In this document: piece by piece, positions 1 through 8,936 of the stretch
Numbering within the stretch: position 1 is the first letter of the stretch
How the letters are laid out: each line of letters begins with the position of its first letter
NCBI RefSeq assembly: GCF_009758415.1
Contig: NZ_WQRF01000001.1
Span: 1,116,001-1,180,000, forward strand
DNA length: 64,000 nt
Source of the DNA: Devosia marina
GTDB lineage: Bacteria; Pseudomonadota; Alphaproteobacteria; Rhizobiales; Devosiaceae
Reading direction: 5' to 3'
Made by a program: the position numbers and the translations under genes
The notes under the pieces: model-generated
What the model saw: only the letters and a program-made list of their open reading frames with translations
Database searches by the model: none
What the model was told of the DNA's origin: nothing

Positions 1-573
1 GCTGTCCCAAGGGATTGGGTGTTCATGGTTGAGGGTTCGAATCAGCCGGTACCCATCGCCGAGCCGCTCGGACAACCGTGCGGCGTCGTAGCGGGCGACT
101 GGCAGTCCGCTGCAGGTAGACGGACCGTCCAGCGCGAAGGTTCCGATAATAGCATGACCGCCGGGGACCAGGGCACGATCCATGACCCGCAGATATGACT
201 CCTGATCGGCGGCGTCGGTCAGGAAGTGGAAGGCGGCGCGGTCGTGCCAGATGTCGAAGCGACCGGAGGGCTTCGAGTGCAGCACGTTGCCCACCACCCA
301 TTCGACCGGCACGTCCTTGGGAAGTCGCGCCCGAGCCTTCGCTAAAGCAGTTTCCGAGAGGTCGAGCACGGTGATGCGGCGAAATCCCTGTTCCAGGAGG
401 CAGTCCACCAGACGTGAGGAACCCCCGCCCACATCGACGATGGCGGCGTCCGTCCTCACGCCAGTCTCCGCGATGAGGTCGAGCAACACCTTCGGCCGTG
501 CCTCATGCCAGCTCGTCTCGGCCTCTTCCTTGTTCCGATAGACGTCTTCCCACCGGTTCGGGTCTTCGGACAT
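1..573 (-). CDS. Class I SAM-dependent methyltransferase, C-terminus off the window
   Basis: Reading the minus strand from the ATG at 573 gives 191 codons without a stop up to the window edge. The protein begins [20 protein letters not shown] and has the glycine-rich SAM site of class I methyltransferases, [18 protein letters not shown], at about residues 48-65, followed by DLSET. A second ATG at 579 lies too close to the GGGGGA ribosome site; the 573 start has normal spacing. The first 71 bases overlap the end of the copper ATPase gene, so the two are probably co-transcribed. Small methyltransferases of this kind often sit in metal-resistance gene clusters; the substrate cannot be told from the sequence. 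Confidence 0.8.
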   Translation of the reverse strand, partial: MSEDPNRWEDVYRNKEEAETSWHEARPKVLLDLIAETGVRTDAAIVDVGGGSSRLVDCLLEQGFRRITVLDLSETALAKARARLPKDVPVEWVVGNVLHSKPSGRFDIWHDRAAFHFLTDAADQESYLRVMDRALVPGGHAIIGTFALDGPSTCSGLPVARYDAARLSERLGDGYRLIRTLNHEHPIPWDS

Positions 574-2950
574 TGTCATTCCCCCACAACTCGATCCGCC
601 GCAGTCGCAGCGCGTTCGTGATGACGGAGACGGATGACAGGCTCATCGCCGCTGCTGCGATCATCGGCGACAGCAACATTCCCGTAAGGGGATAGAGCAG
701 TCCCGCCGCGACCGGCACGCCCAGAGCATTGTAGGCGAAAGCGAAGAACAGGTTCTGCTTGATGTTGTGAAGCGTGGCGCGGGCCAGCTTGCGTGCGCGC
801 ACGATCCCCATCAGGTCACCGCCCAGGAGGGTGATGCCCGCGCTTTCCATGGCCACATCCGCGCCGGTTCCCATGGCGATGCCGACATCGGCTGCAGCCA
901 GAGCAGGCGCGTCGTTCACCCCGTCGCCCGCCATGGCGATCTTGTGCCCATCCCGGCGCAGCTGGTCGATCAGATCCTTCTTGGCCTCGGGCAGCACGCC
1001 GGCGCGGACCTCGTCGATGCCGAGCTTGCTGGCGACCGCCTGCGCCGTGCGTTCGTTGTCGCCGGTCGCCATGATGACCCGCAGCCCTTGCGCGTGCAGT
1101 TCCCGGATCGCCTGCGCGGTGCTGTCCTTGATCGGATCAGCCACCGCCACGATGCCGACGAGCGCGCCGCCCGACGCGATGAACATCGCTGTCTTGCCTT
1201 CGGCGCGGAGGCCGTCGGCCTTCGCTTCGGCCAGACCGGTGTCCAGCCCCATCTCGCGCATCATTGCCGCATTGCCGAGCGCCACTTCACGCCCGCCGAC
1301 CGTGCCGCGCACGCCCTTGCCAGTGACCGCCTCGAAATCCACGGCCTCCTGACGCGGCGCCCCATGGGCCTCAGCTCCCTCGACGATTGCCTCGGCGAGT
1401 GGGTGTTCCGAGCCGCGCTCGAGCGCGGCCGCAAGCGATAGCAGGTTGGCCTCGGCGATATCCCCCAACACCACGGTATCCGTCAGCTTCGGCTTGCCCA
1501 TGGTCAGGGTGCCGGTCTTATCCACGATCAGCGTGTCGACCGCCGCCATGCGCTCCAGCGCCTCGGCATCCTTGATCAGCACGCCCGCCTGCGCGCCGCG
1601 TCCCGCCGCCGTGGTGATGGAAATCGGCGTAGCCAGCCCCAGCGCGCAGGGACAGGCGATGATGAGCACCGACACCGCCGAGGCGATGGCGAACACCATC
1701 GCGGGCTCGGGCCCCACAGTCAGCCAGACGATAAAGGCGACAATGGCGATGACCACCACCGTCGGCACGAATACCGCGGAAACCCTGTCGGCCAGTCCTT
1801 GGATAGGCGCGCGCGACCGGCGGGCGTTCGAGACCATGGCCACGATCTGAGCCAGCACGGTATCGGCGCCGACCTTGCCTGCCTCGATCACGAGGCTGCC
1901 GTTCTTGTTGATCGTGGCCCCGGTCACGGCATCACCAGGGCCTTTTTCCACGGGCATCGACTCGCCGGTCAGCATGCTTTCATCAAGAGACGAGCGCCCC
2001 TCGATCACCGTCCCGTCCACCGGGACCGCATCGCCGGGGCGCACCCGCAGCCGGTCGCCCTCCATGATGTTCTCCAGCGGCGCGTCGTATTCGGTGCCGT
2101 CCGGCAGGATGCGCCGCGCGGTCTTGGGTGCGAGATCAAGCAGCGCGCGGATCGCGTCCCCGGTGCGCTCGCGCGCCCGCAATTCGAGAACCTGGCCGAC
2201 GAAGACCAGAGCCACGATAACGACGGCCGCTTCATAGTATGTCCCGACGCCGTGGCCCATGCGGTACTGGTCTGGAAACACGCCCGGGAGGAACGTGGCC
2301 ACCAGCGAATAGAGATAGGCCGCTCCAACGCCGAGGCTGATTAGCGTCCACATGTTCGGCGATCGGTTCAAGATCGAGTCCCAGCCGCGGCGGAAGAACG
2401 GCAGCGCGGCCCAGAGGATGATTGGCGTCGCCAGCACGAACTCCAGATAGCTCGCCGTCTGATGCCCGACCCAGTCGCGCACCGGCAGGGCGACAAGCTC
2501 GCCCATCGTCAGCACAATGAGCGGCACCGCCGCCGCCGCCGAAATCCACATCCGCCGCGTGAAGTCGGTCAGCTCCTCGCTGGGCTCGTCCGAGGGAACC
2601 ATCGGCTCCAAAGCCATGCCGCATATCGGGCAACTACCCGGTCCATCGCGAACAATCTCGGGGTGCATCGGGCAGGTGTACTGGACGTTAGCCGGGGCCG
2701 CCTTCTTCCGCCCCGCGGCGCGGCCGGAGGCATAGAACCAGGGATCCGCTTGGAACTTCGTCTGGCACTTGCCCGAGCAGAAGTGGAAGTTCTCGCCACC
2801 GTAGCTCTCCGTCCGGGTGTCCGGCTTCAGGCTCACCGTCATGCCACACACCGGGTCGATGGCCGTCGGTTCGGTCGCAGGCACTTCGTGGACCTTCGGC
2901 ATTTCGGCGTCTGAGTGGACGTGGCCGGAGTGAGGATTGACAGTGGACAT
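503..2950 (-). CDS. copA: Cu(+)-exporting P-type ATPase with YHS and heavy-metal-binding N-terminal domains
   Basis: An 815-residue P1B-type ATPase that would pump monovalent copper (or silver) out of the cytoplasm using ATP. Domain order: a YHS domain (about 31-70, DPVCGMTV then HFCSGKC), a Cys/His heavy-metal-binding domain (about 91-116, YTCPMHPE then CPICGM), then the membrane and catalytic core with the CPC transport motif at 433-435, the phosphorylated Asp of DKTGTLT at 477 and the SEHPLA motif near 517. The C-terminal MSLSSVSV helix is typical of the Cu/Ag subgroup. It lacks the usual CxxC HMA domain; the YHS and heavy-metal-binding modules replace it. The start at 2950 follows AGGAGA; an ATG-like start further up at 3055 would read through the operator. 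Confidence 0.95.
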   Translation of the reverse strand: MSTVNPHSGHVHSDAEMPKVHEVPATEPTAIDPVCGMTVSLKPDTRTESYGGENFHFCSGKCQTKFQADPWFYASGRAAGRKKAAPANVQYTCPMHPEIVRDGPGSCPICGMALEPMVPSDEPSEELTDFTRRMWISAAAAVPLIVLTMGELVALPVRDWVGHQTASYLEFVLATPIILWAALPFFRRGWDSILNRSPNMWTLISLGVGAAYLYSLVATFLPGVFPDQYRMGHGVGTYYEAAVVIVALVFVGQVLELRARERTGDAIRALLDLAPKTARRILPDGTEYDAPLENIMEGDRLRVRPGDAVPVDGTVIEGRSSLDESMLTGESMPVEKGPGDAVTGATINKNGSLVIEAGKVGADTVLAQIVAMVSNARRSRAPIQGLADRVSAVFVPTVVVIAIVAFIVWLTVGPEPAMVFAIASAVSVLIIACPCALGLATPISITTAAGRGAQAGVLIKDAEALERMAAVDTLIVDKTGTLTMGKPKLTDTVVLGDIAEANLLSLAAALERGSEHPLAEAIVEGAEAHGAPRQEAVDFEAVTGKGVRGTVGGREVALGNAAMMREMGLDTGLAEAKADGLRAEGKTAMFIASGGALVGIVAVADPIKDSTAQAIRELHAQGLRVIMATGDNERTAQAVASKLGIDEVRAGVLPEAKKDLIDQLRRDGHKIAMAGDGVNDAPALAAADVGIAMGTGADVAMESAGITLLGGDLMGIVRARKLARATLHNIKQNLFFAFAYNALGVPVAAGLLYPLTGMLLSPMIAAAAMSLSSVSVITNALRLRRIELWGNDNVRRPEPVGRRLSEQGRGRDELA

Positions 2951-3007
2951 GGTGTTCTCCTTTCGCGGTCTGTGCCGCGTGAAGGCCGATGCACGGGCCA
3001 TAAGGAT

Positions 3008-3040
3008 CAATGTGCTCCTTCCCGTCACTGGAAGGTCAAG
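3008..3040 (-). promoter_or_regulatory. CueR/MerR-type operator-promoter of copA
   Basis: On the minus strand the sequence reads TTGACC (-35, 3034-3039), overlapping a perfect inverted repeat CCTTCC - 7 bases - GGAAGG in the + strand at 3017-3022 and 3030-3035. The 6-7-6 geometry and the -35 overlap match promoters activated by copper-sensing MerR-family proteins such as CueR on copA, which have an overlong 19-20 base spacer. A weak -10 (CACATT) lies 19 bases after the -35. The start codon is about 60 bases downstream. Confidence 0.8.
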
Positions 3041-3458
3041 CGCAGATTGAACCAAACGCCGTCATGGCACATCGATGCATTGACCGATGATTGAGGGCGC
3101 CCCGTCGTCTCAAAGAAATCAATAACTTAAGGTGGAGAAGGTTCGACGACAGGCCCATCCCCTCTGCCACTTTGGTAAAAACCGGGAACGCCGATTCCAG
3201 CTGACTTCCCTCCTTTGTTGGCTACCAGCGTCCTCAATAGGGTGTTTTTTGCTGACCTTGATGTAGATTGCGTCGTCCGCGATCTCGGCGTGTTGGGCGA
3301 AGGCGCGGACATGTTCCCGCCGATAGCCGCCCTTTCCAAGCCGGTGGCGAGTGCGAGCTTCGCTTGCCAGTTCTGGCCGCTTTGGCGCGAATCTAAATTC
3401 AAACAGCAAAGCGCCCGATGGGTTGCACCGGGCACTTCTTTCTCAAGTCACCTCGAGC
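3041..3458. other. Intergenic stretch, no supported gene
   Basis: Open frames of about 95-100 codons exist on the minus strand (3119-3435), but they overlap each other in different frames, lack a ribosome site and show no domain I recognise. It may be decayed mobile DNA; the cognate copper regulator is not encoded here. Confidence 0.4.
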
Positions 3459-4178
3459 TTACTTGGTAGCGAGGATTTCGAAATTGTGGACGTTTGCCAC
3501 CACACCGTCGTCCCATCCACCTGAGATCAATTCTGAAGCCTTTTCATTCAGGAGTCCGGCGACTTGTCCGGCAAAGTGCGCTTCGCGGCCAGAGTTGTCG
3601 GCAAAGATGTCGAAGATGGCGAAGTTGGTCTCGTCAATCTGCAGCGCCGCCCAGAACAATGTCTTGGGTTCAGTTTCTGCGACGATGGGGCCGGCGGCGG
3701 TCAGCAAGGCTGCCAATTCGGGGCCTTTACCTGGAGCAGCTTCGAGCTTGATGTAAGTTGCGGTCGTTGCCGTGGAGAGATCAACCGGCGCCTTGACCGA
3801 CAGGACATCGGAGTTGTTGATATTCGCGACAACACCGTCGTCCCATCCGCCGTCGATCAGCGCGTCGGCGTTTTGGTTCAAAGCCGCCGCAACCGCTCCT
3901 GAGAAGTGAGCGTCGCGTGCTTCTTCGTCTGCGAAGATGTCAAAGATTGCGAGCGTGTCATCGGCTTGCAGAGCAAACCAAAGGACGGTGCCCGGCTCTG
4001 TGTCCCGCACGATAGGTGCGGCACCAGCCAGAAACTCCGCGAAAGCTCCGGTCTGGCCTTCGGCGGCGGGCATGGCGATGTAGCTGGCAGTGTGATTTTC
4101 CATTGGGTTGTCCTGTGCAGTTGCAGGGGTTGTGATCAGAGCCAGTGCGGCGACTGTCTGAAGGATTTGCGTTTTCAT
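3459..4178 (-). CDS. Exported protein with two tandem ABM-like (quinol monooxygenase type) domains
   Basis: A 239-residue protein with an N-terminal signal peptide (MKTQILQTVAALALITTPATAQ). The mature part is a duplicated unit of roughly 100 residues: each copy has the pattern TxxYI, a GxxxxFAxxL segment, ETEPxTxxWxALQ, an AIFDIFAD strand, R(E/D)AHFxGxVA and ends GGWDDGVVAN(I/V)xN. This is the dimeric alpha-beta barrel layout of the ABM family (antibiotic-biosynthesis-type and quinol monooxygenases); two fused copies could form one intramolecular barrel. The start follows a short AG-rich stretch; a GTG at 4223 is possible but would precede the signal peptide with 15 polar residues. It faces a LysR regulator, the usual layout for a regulated target. 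Confidence 0.8.
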   Translation of the reverse strand: MKTQILQTVAALALITTPATAQDNPMENHTASYIAMPAAEGQTGAFAEFLAGAAPIVRDTEPGTVLWFALQADDTLAIFDIFADEEARDAHFSGAVAAALNQNADALIDGGWDDGVVANINNSDVLSVKAPVDLSTATTATYIKLEAAPGKGPELAALLTAAGPIVAETEPKTLFWAALQIDETNFAIFDIFADNSGREAHFAGQVAGLLNEKASELISGGWDDGVVANVHNFEILATK

Positions 4179-4338
4179 GGTCGTCCCCTGATTTGAAGTG
4201 CATCGTGTTTGGTTTCGATGCACTTTTGTCCCATGCCGAATGCGCCCGAAGCCAATTCCGAAATTCTATTCTTTGATAGACATTGACTATTGAAGTGGGT
4301 TTGATGGTGTGGCTGAAGATGTAACAGAGGATGCGGCG

Positions 4339-5211
4339 ATGGAAATGAACCAGATCAGGTATTTTCTCGCTGTCTGCGAGCACCGAAACTTCACCCACGC
4401 AGCCAGCGCCTCCAATGTCTCCCAGCCTTCCTTGACGACTGCGATCAAGAAACTTGAAGACGAGCTTGGAGGTGACCTGTTTGTCAGGGACCGTGCGGGA
4501 TGCAGGCTGACGACGCTGGGAAAACTCATGCAGCCAAGATTGCAGAAGGCTCATGATGAGACGAGGCAGGCGAAGGCGGAGGCGGTCCGTCATATGCGCT
4601 TGGAGCGGGTGCCAATCTCTGTCGGTGTCGGAGAAACGATTGGCCACAACAGGATTTCGGCAGCTATGGAGCGTACTCGTACGCGATTGCCGCAAGCCGA
4701 AATAGAATTGATCGTGGCGTCAACCTCCGAGCTTCTTGCCGGGTTACGAGATGGTGAATTTGACGTTGTAGTCACCGCAGAGAAGGTCAGTGAAGACCTC
4801 TATCGTATAGACCATCTCTATGAAGAGGACTACAAGGTCGTGGTGTCAAAGTCGCATCCGTTGTCTGAACTAAGTGCGATCTCTCTTTCGACTCTTGCTA
4901 AAACTGACATGCTTGACCGCCTAAATTGCGAAATGCGGGATGTTTTGCATGGGACCTGCGCGGATCATGGTCACGAACTCTACGCGGCCTATCGGTCAAA
5001 TCGCGTGGATTGGTTAGTTGAACTTGCTCGGCAAGGGTCAGGTGCGGTGATCCTGCCAGCCACCGCTATTCCTTCGGACATGGGCCTGGTGTCGAAACCC
5101 ATCGATGGTCTTGAAATATCAAGAACTGTTTTGGCCCTTCGATATCGGCACCAAACGACGAGACCAGAGACAAATGATCTGATCCGTGAGATGACGCGCA
5201 CGCTGGCGTAG
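4339..5211 (+). CDS. LysR-family transcriptional regulator
   Basis: A 290-residue LysR-type regulator. The N-terminal winged helix-turn-helix is clear (MNQIRYFLAVCEHRNFTHAA, SQPSLTTAIKKLEDELG, LFVRDRAG at about 3-65), followed by a co-inducer-binding region with the usual I..V..ts.eLl..L..g.fDvv pattern. The ATG at 4339 is placed 7 bases after AGAGGA; an in-frame ATG at 4309 lacks a ribosome site and 4345 is a third choice. It is divergently transcribed from the ABM-domain gene across 160 bases, so it most likely controls that gene and itself. The inducer is unknown. Confidence 0.9.
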   Translation: MEMNQIRYFLAVCEHRNFTHAASASNVSQPSLTTAIKKLEDELGGDLFVRDRAGCRLTTLGKLMQPRLQKAHDETRQAKAEAVRHMRLERVPISVGVGETIGHNRISAAMERTRTRLPQAEIELIVASTSELLAGLRDGEFDVVVTAEKVSEDLYRIDHLYEEDYKVVVSKSHPLSELSAISLSTLAKTDMLDRLNCEMRDVLHGTCADHGHELYAAYRSNRVDWLVELARQGSGAVILPATAIPSDMGLVSKPIDGLEISRTVLALRYRHQTTRPETNDLIREMTRTLA

Positions 5212-5802
5212 TGAGGTTGGTAATCGACATTCGTCCATCGTGCAGCATTCGTCACTTTGGGCTCAGACCAGACTTTCGCGGCATCACGCTCGAACGTCCG
5301 TTCTACTTTTCTTCGAGATCTCGCCAGCAATCCGCCACTTAGCGCTCAAGAAATTGCGCCAGATTGCGGTGAAGGTCACAGCGAACCACACCCATTGTGT
5401 GCGGTGATAGTCGTCGGTGACGAGGCCGTACTCTTCAAGAAGCCACCGCGCTGCGTGAGGCGACCTTCGGCGCGGGTAACAGTGGGCGGGTTCTTTTCAA
5501 TCTTGAGGAGCCGCTTGATTTTCCTGATGACCTCTTCAGCAGACGTCCCCGACTTTGCCGTCGGGTGGAAGTGAATGAACGGCAGGTTTCGGGCGCCGAA
5601 CGCGGCGCTCCGAACGGCGACAATGGCGTCGGCACCCGCCGATCGGCAACGCGCCCCCTTTCTGCCGTTCGAGCATGCATTTCGATTTCCCGAAAGCGGT
5701 TGGTCCGCTATGGTCTCGGCAACGTCGAGAACGGGGTGGTTATCGGACTGTCTGCTTTACGTCAGTAGTGGGCGAATGCAGACGTGTAGCTTTGGCACAC
5801 GC
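5212..5802. other. Gene-poor stretch, possibly decayed coding sequence
   Basis: No gene is supported. A minus-strand frame between about 5646 and 5404 stays open for some 80 codons and has protein-like composition (for example HFHPTAKSGTSAEEVIRKIK), but it has no plausible start and no family I recognise. Plus-strand frames through the same bases look like mirrors. Confidence 0.35.
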
Positions 5803-6189
5803 TTAGCGGTCTTGTTCGTCGCTCCAACCTTTAGACCACATAAGTCCGATTATGGCCCCTTTCGAGGAGGGTAGGATTGCCATAGTGCCAACAAGGGTCA
5901 TAGGGACAAGAATGTACAGGTAATAGAGTGGATTTGATGCCCCGCTCAGTTCCATGTGGAGCATTACACCAGCCACCAAGTGGATAACAAACGTCACGAC
6001 CACGAAAGGCAGGAACAAGCCAGCCTTATAATAGGCAAGCGGCTCACCGCAGACGGCACAATTGTCGTGCTGCTCAAGGTAGTGATGAAAGAGCCAGCCT
6101 TTGCCGCAGTTCGGGCATTTGCACTTCGCACCCCGCCAGATTGCAGGCCATGGACGCTTGACAGAGTCTTTTTGGTTTTCCTTGTCCAT
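5803..6189 (-). CDS. DUF983 family membrane protein with zinc ribbon
   Basis: A 128-residue protein of the DUF983 family. It has an N-terminal zinc-ribbon with two Cys pairs (CKCPNCGKGWLF and CAVCGEPL, about 28-58) followed by two hydrophobic helices (FLPFVVVTFVIHLVAGVML and LYYLYILVPMTLVGTMAIL). In alphaproteobacteria these proteins often lie near cytochrome oxidase genes, but none is present here; function is unknown. AGGAGG sits directly before the ATG at 6195 and 6 bases before the in-frame ATG at 6189, which decides the start. The neighbours are IS debris, so it may be a passenger gene. Confidence 0.85.
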   Translation of the reverse strand: MDKENQKDSVKRPWPAIWRGAKCKCPNCGKGWLFHHYLEQHDNCAVCGEPLAYYKAGLFLPFVVVTFVIHLVAGVMLHMELSGASNPLYYLYILVPMTLVGTMAILPSSKGAIIGLMWSKGWSDEQDR

Positions 6190-6347
6190 GGACATCCTCC
6201 TAAAACTTGCGGATGACCCTGAAGCCAGCGGCTAAAGCCTCATGACCTCATGGGCTGTAGGTTACCCAAGGCAACTCACTTCAAACCTAACGCATCCCGA
6301 AGACCAAAAGGTTCAAGCTGGCTTGGACATTCCATTGTTGGGGCACC

Positions 6348-6830
6348 TACATCATCGCCTGGAAGCTGTGCAACACAATGCGGGCCGAGGACGTCACTGA
6401 CACGCTGGACATGGCCCTCGCGGCCTCAGGCTGCGACCAGGTGCATGTGCATCACAAGCCCCGGCTGCTCAGCGATAATGGCCCCTGCTATATCGCCAGT
6501 GAACTGGCCGATTATATCCAGACCAATCGCATGAGCCACGTCCGCGGCGCCCCGATGCATCCCCAGACCCAGGGCAAGATCGAGCGCTGGCACCAAACCA
6601 TGAAGAACCGCATCCTGCTGGAGAACTACTTCCTGCCCGGCGACCTGGAGGCCCAGATCGGCGCCTTCGTCGAACACTACAATCACAGGCGCTATCATGA
6701 GAGCCTCGACAACGTGACCCCGGCAGACGCCTACTTCGGCAGGGCCGCAGCCATCATAAAACAGCGCGAAAGGATCAAACGACAAACCATCCAGCATCGG
6801 CGCTTGCAGCACCGCAAGCTCGCCGCATAA
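6348..6830 (+). pseudogene. 5'-truncated IS3-family transposase (OrfB, DDE integrase)
   Basis: The frame from TYIIAWKLCNTM through to the stop at 6828-6830 is the C-terminal part of an IS3-family OrfB. The second catalytic Asp (LSDNGPCY) and the Glu (HPQTQGKIERWHQT) are present, as is the typical NHRRYHESL segment. The N-terminal part with the first Asp is missing: sequence before about 6340 no longer matches in any frame. It is therefore inactive. The right end of the element (ending GACGACGGACA near 6904) is still attached. Confidence 0.85.
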
Positions 6831-6903
6831 CATCAACCCAAAGACGAGGCCGATACTCCGCTAATCCAAGACCCAAACTGCGCCAAATGATCTGACGACG
6901 GAC
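6831..6903 (+). repeat. Right terminal end of the truncated IS3-family element
   Basis: After the transposase stop the non-coding tail runs to a terminus GACGACGGACA, the ACA-3' end usual for IS3-family inverted repeats. No matching left repeat remains. The exact last base (6903 or 6904) is inferred from where a new reading frame starts. Confidence 0.5.
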
Positions 6904-7065
6904 ACTTACCAGATCGTGACGGGACAGCTTGCGGATGGTCAATGTGTAAAGATCAAGACCAAATCGTTCAAGGGCATTCCCGGCGACGAGTTCGCATTTC
7001 GGCTTGTTCAGGACCGCATCCGGATGTTTTGCGATGGCAAGCAGGTAAAGGCGCTACTGACCTGA
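6904..7065 (+). pseudogene. 3' remnant of an unidentified gene cut by the IS element
   Basis: Immediately after the IS end, a frame of 53 codons ending in TGA at 7063-7065 reads as protein-like sequence (TYQIVTGQLADGQCVKIK, then FRLVQDRIRMFCDGKQ). It has no start and abuts the IS terminus, which fits the 3' part of a gene interrupted by insertion. I do not recognise the family. Confidence 0.45.
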
Positions 7066-7518
7066 GAGCCCTCTCTGTCCGTTCCCCGCCATCGTCTCAT
7101 CGGCGGGACAATGGCGCCGGGAGTCTGTTTTCTACAATCTTCGAATAATAGCGGACAGGGCAGATGACGGCCCCCTTATCGCCAGTTGGCAGCGCGCCCT
7201 CACTTCCAACATTTGGGCCGCCAAGACGCTTTGCTGAAGGCTGCCGGTTCGCTTCGACCACGGTAGCGAAATGGCGGCGAGCTCCGCGCGGCCATACCAT
7301 CTGCCTGGTCCGCCATCGTGCACATAGGTGATGTTTCGATGACTTTGGACCTATATTGCCGTCGCGGTCCCGCCCCCAACAAGGATGCAGACCGCAAGGG
7401 GCAATAACGACAGTTGATCCCTTGGGCGATTCACAAAATTTGTCTCGTAGCGACCAGCCGCACCCCGGCTCGCATCGAACCTTCATTCACCTTTGCATGG
7501 TCGCTCTGTAACGCTATG
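7066..7518. other. Intergenic stretch, no supported gene
   Basis: Overlapping minus-strand frames (7097-7486 and others) have no ribosome site or domain and high Arg/Pro/Gly content typical of chance frames in GC-rich DNA. I see no RNA gene or clear terminator for livF. Confidence 0.4.
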
Positions 7519-8193
7519 CTAAATGGCTTCCACAGTTCCGCCTGATACCATGCCCCGCTCGATGGTAAGAGTTTCATCGGCGACTGATGACAACAGATCG
7601 GGACTGGATTCGGTGATCATATAGGCAATGTCGCGTTTTTCTGCCTTGAGCCGCTTGAGCGCCCTGGCATAGTCAAGCGCCAGCGCTGGAGCGAGTCCCT
7701 GAAACGGCTCGTCGAGCAATAGCACGCGATCAGCGACCATGAGGGCCCGTCCAAGAGCGACCATCTTGCCCTGACCTCCTGAGACGCTGCCCCCCGGCCG
7801 AGCGTCGAGCGTTTCTAGCTGGGGTATGAGCGCGTAGGTCTCGTCGAGACGACGTTTGCGTTCCGCGGGTGCCATATTGAGCGCCAGTGCAGGAAGGAGA
7901 ATGTTTTCACGCACGGAAAACTCTGCGATCAAGCGCCGATCTTCGGGAGCATAGCCAATTCCCAGAGGAGCTCTAGCGAAAGCCGGTTTGTCCAGCAGAG
8001 CATCGCCCGCCAGCGACACAGTGCCCGAAACGACAGGTAGAAGGCCCATAATGGCGCGAAGGGTGGTTGTTTTGCCGGCCCCATTCCTGCCGATCAGGAC
8101 CGTTGTCTTGCCAGATTCGAGGGTGAAGCTGATGCCGCGCAGTACCTGCACGCCTTCGATTTCGACTTCGAGATTATCAACCTTGAGCATCAT
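7519..8193 (-). CDS. livF: Branched-chain amino-acid-type ABC transporter ATPase LivF
   Basis: A 224-residue ATP-binding subunit. It has Walker A (GRNGAGKTT, about 36-44), the Q-loop region (YAPEDRRLI), the signature GGSVSGGQGK and Walker B (RVLLLDEPFQGLAP). The PEDR segment and the FQGLAP ending of Walker B are characteristic of LivF. The ATG at 8193 overlaps the stop of livG (ATGATG/TGA), so the pair is translationally coupled; an upstream in-frame start would lie inside livG. It is the last gene of livKHMGF. The solute is not known; the context suggests an aromatic or heterocyclic compound rather than leucine. Confidence 0.93.
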   Translation of the reverse strand: MMLKVDNLEVEIEGVQVLRGISFTLESGKTTVLIGRNGAGKTTTLRAIMGLLPVVSGTVSLAGDALLDKPAFARAPLGIGYAPEDRRLIAEFSVRENILLPALALNMAPAERKRRLDETYALIPQLETLDARPGGSVSGGQGKMVALGRALMVADRVLLLDEPFQGLAPALALDYARALKRLKAEKRDIAYMITESSPDLLSSVADETLTIERGMVSGGTVEAI

Positions 8194-8936
8194 GCAACCC
8201 CCACAACAGTTTCCACGACGCGGGGGTCCTGAAGAACCTCCGCCGGCTTGCCTTGCGCAAGAATGGACCCGCTGTTCCACACCAACACTCGGTCGGCGTA
8301 GCGCTCCACGATTTCCATGTCGTGTTCGACAAAGAGCGCGGTCAAACCCTTGGTGCGCATAGCGTTCATGAGCGTTTCCATGATGGAGAACCGCTCCAAC
8401 GCGCTCACACCGCTTGTCGGCTCGTCGAGAAGCAGCAGGCGTGGCTTGAGTGCGAGCGCCAAAGTGATGTCGGCTAGCTTTCTCAGCCCCTCAGGCAGGG
8501 TGCCGGCGATCGCATCGGCATGAGCCGATAGTCCCAGCAGTTCGAGCAGCTCATCGGCCTCTTCTTGATATCTGCGACGTGCCAATGGCTTTAGGCCATC
8601 CCAAACACCTTGGCGAGAGGCGATGGCCAGCAGCAGGTTGCTCCGTACTGTCTGGTCTGTGAAAAGCTGGGGAATCTGAAACGCGCGTGCAATACCTTGC
8701 CGCGCGATCCTGCGGGGCGCCCAGCCGGTGATCGGCTCACCTTCAAGGTACACCTCGCCCGAGACGGGGCGAATGTAGCCGGTACACAGATTGAGGAAAG
8801 TTGTTTTCCCCGAACCATTGGGTCCGATGATGGCAAGAAACTCGCCTTTTTCGATTTCCAGGCTGACATTGTCCGCCGCTTTGATGCCAGCGAATGCAAT
8901 GGTCAAGCTTTCTGCCTTCAGGAGGGGCTGGCTCAT
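8190..8936 (-). CDS. livG: Branched-chain amino-acid-type ABC transporter ATPase LivG
   Basis: A 248-residue ATPase with Walker A (GPNGSGKTTFLNL), a LivG-type insert (RIARQGIARAFQIPQLF), the signature (LPEGLRKLADIT, a degenerate form of LSGGQ) and Walker B (LLLLDEPTSGVS), then an EHDMEIVERYADRV H-loop. The signature LPEGLRK lacks the usual SGGQ core, which is seen in some LivG subfamilies and shifts the burden of hydrolysis to the partner ATPase. Start and stop overlap the neighbouring genes by 4 bases each, so livM, livG and livF form a tightly coupled operon. Confidence 0.93.
   Translation of the reverse strand: MSQPLLKAESLTIAFAGIKAADNVSLEIEKGEFLAIIGPNGSGKTTFLNLCTGYIRPVSGEVYLEGEPITGWAPRRIARQGIARAFQIPQLFTDQTVRSNLLLAIASRQGVWDGLKPLARRRYQEEADELLELLGLSAHADAIAGTLPEGLRKLADITLALALKPRLLLLDEPTSGVSALERFSIMETLMNAMRTKGLTALFVEHDMEIVERYADRVLVWNSGSILAQGKPAEVLQDPRVVETVVGVA

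Noticed and set aside
767-1441. 224-codon plus-strand frame inside copA
   Set aside because: Antisense to conserved ATPase sequence; no ribosome site and no family resemblance.
7097-7486. 129-codon minus-strand frame between IS debris and livF
   Set aside because: Competing overlapping frames, no start signal, no recognised domain, odd composition (many Arg, Cys, Trp).
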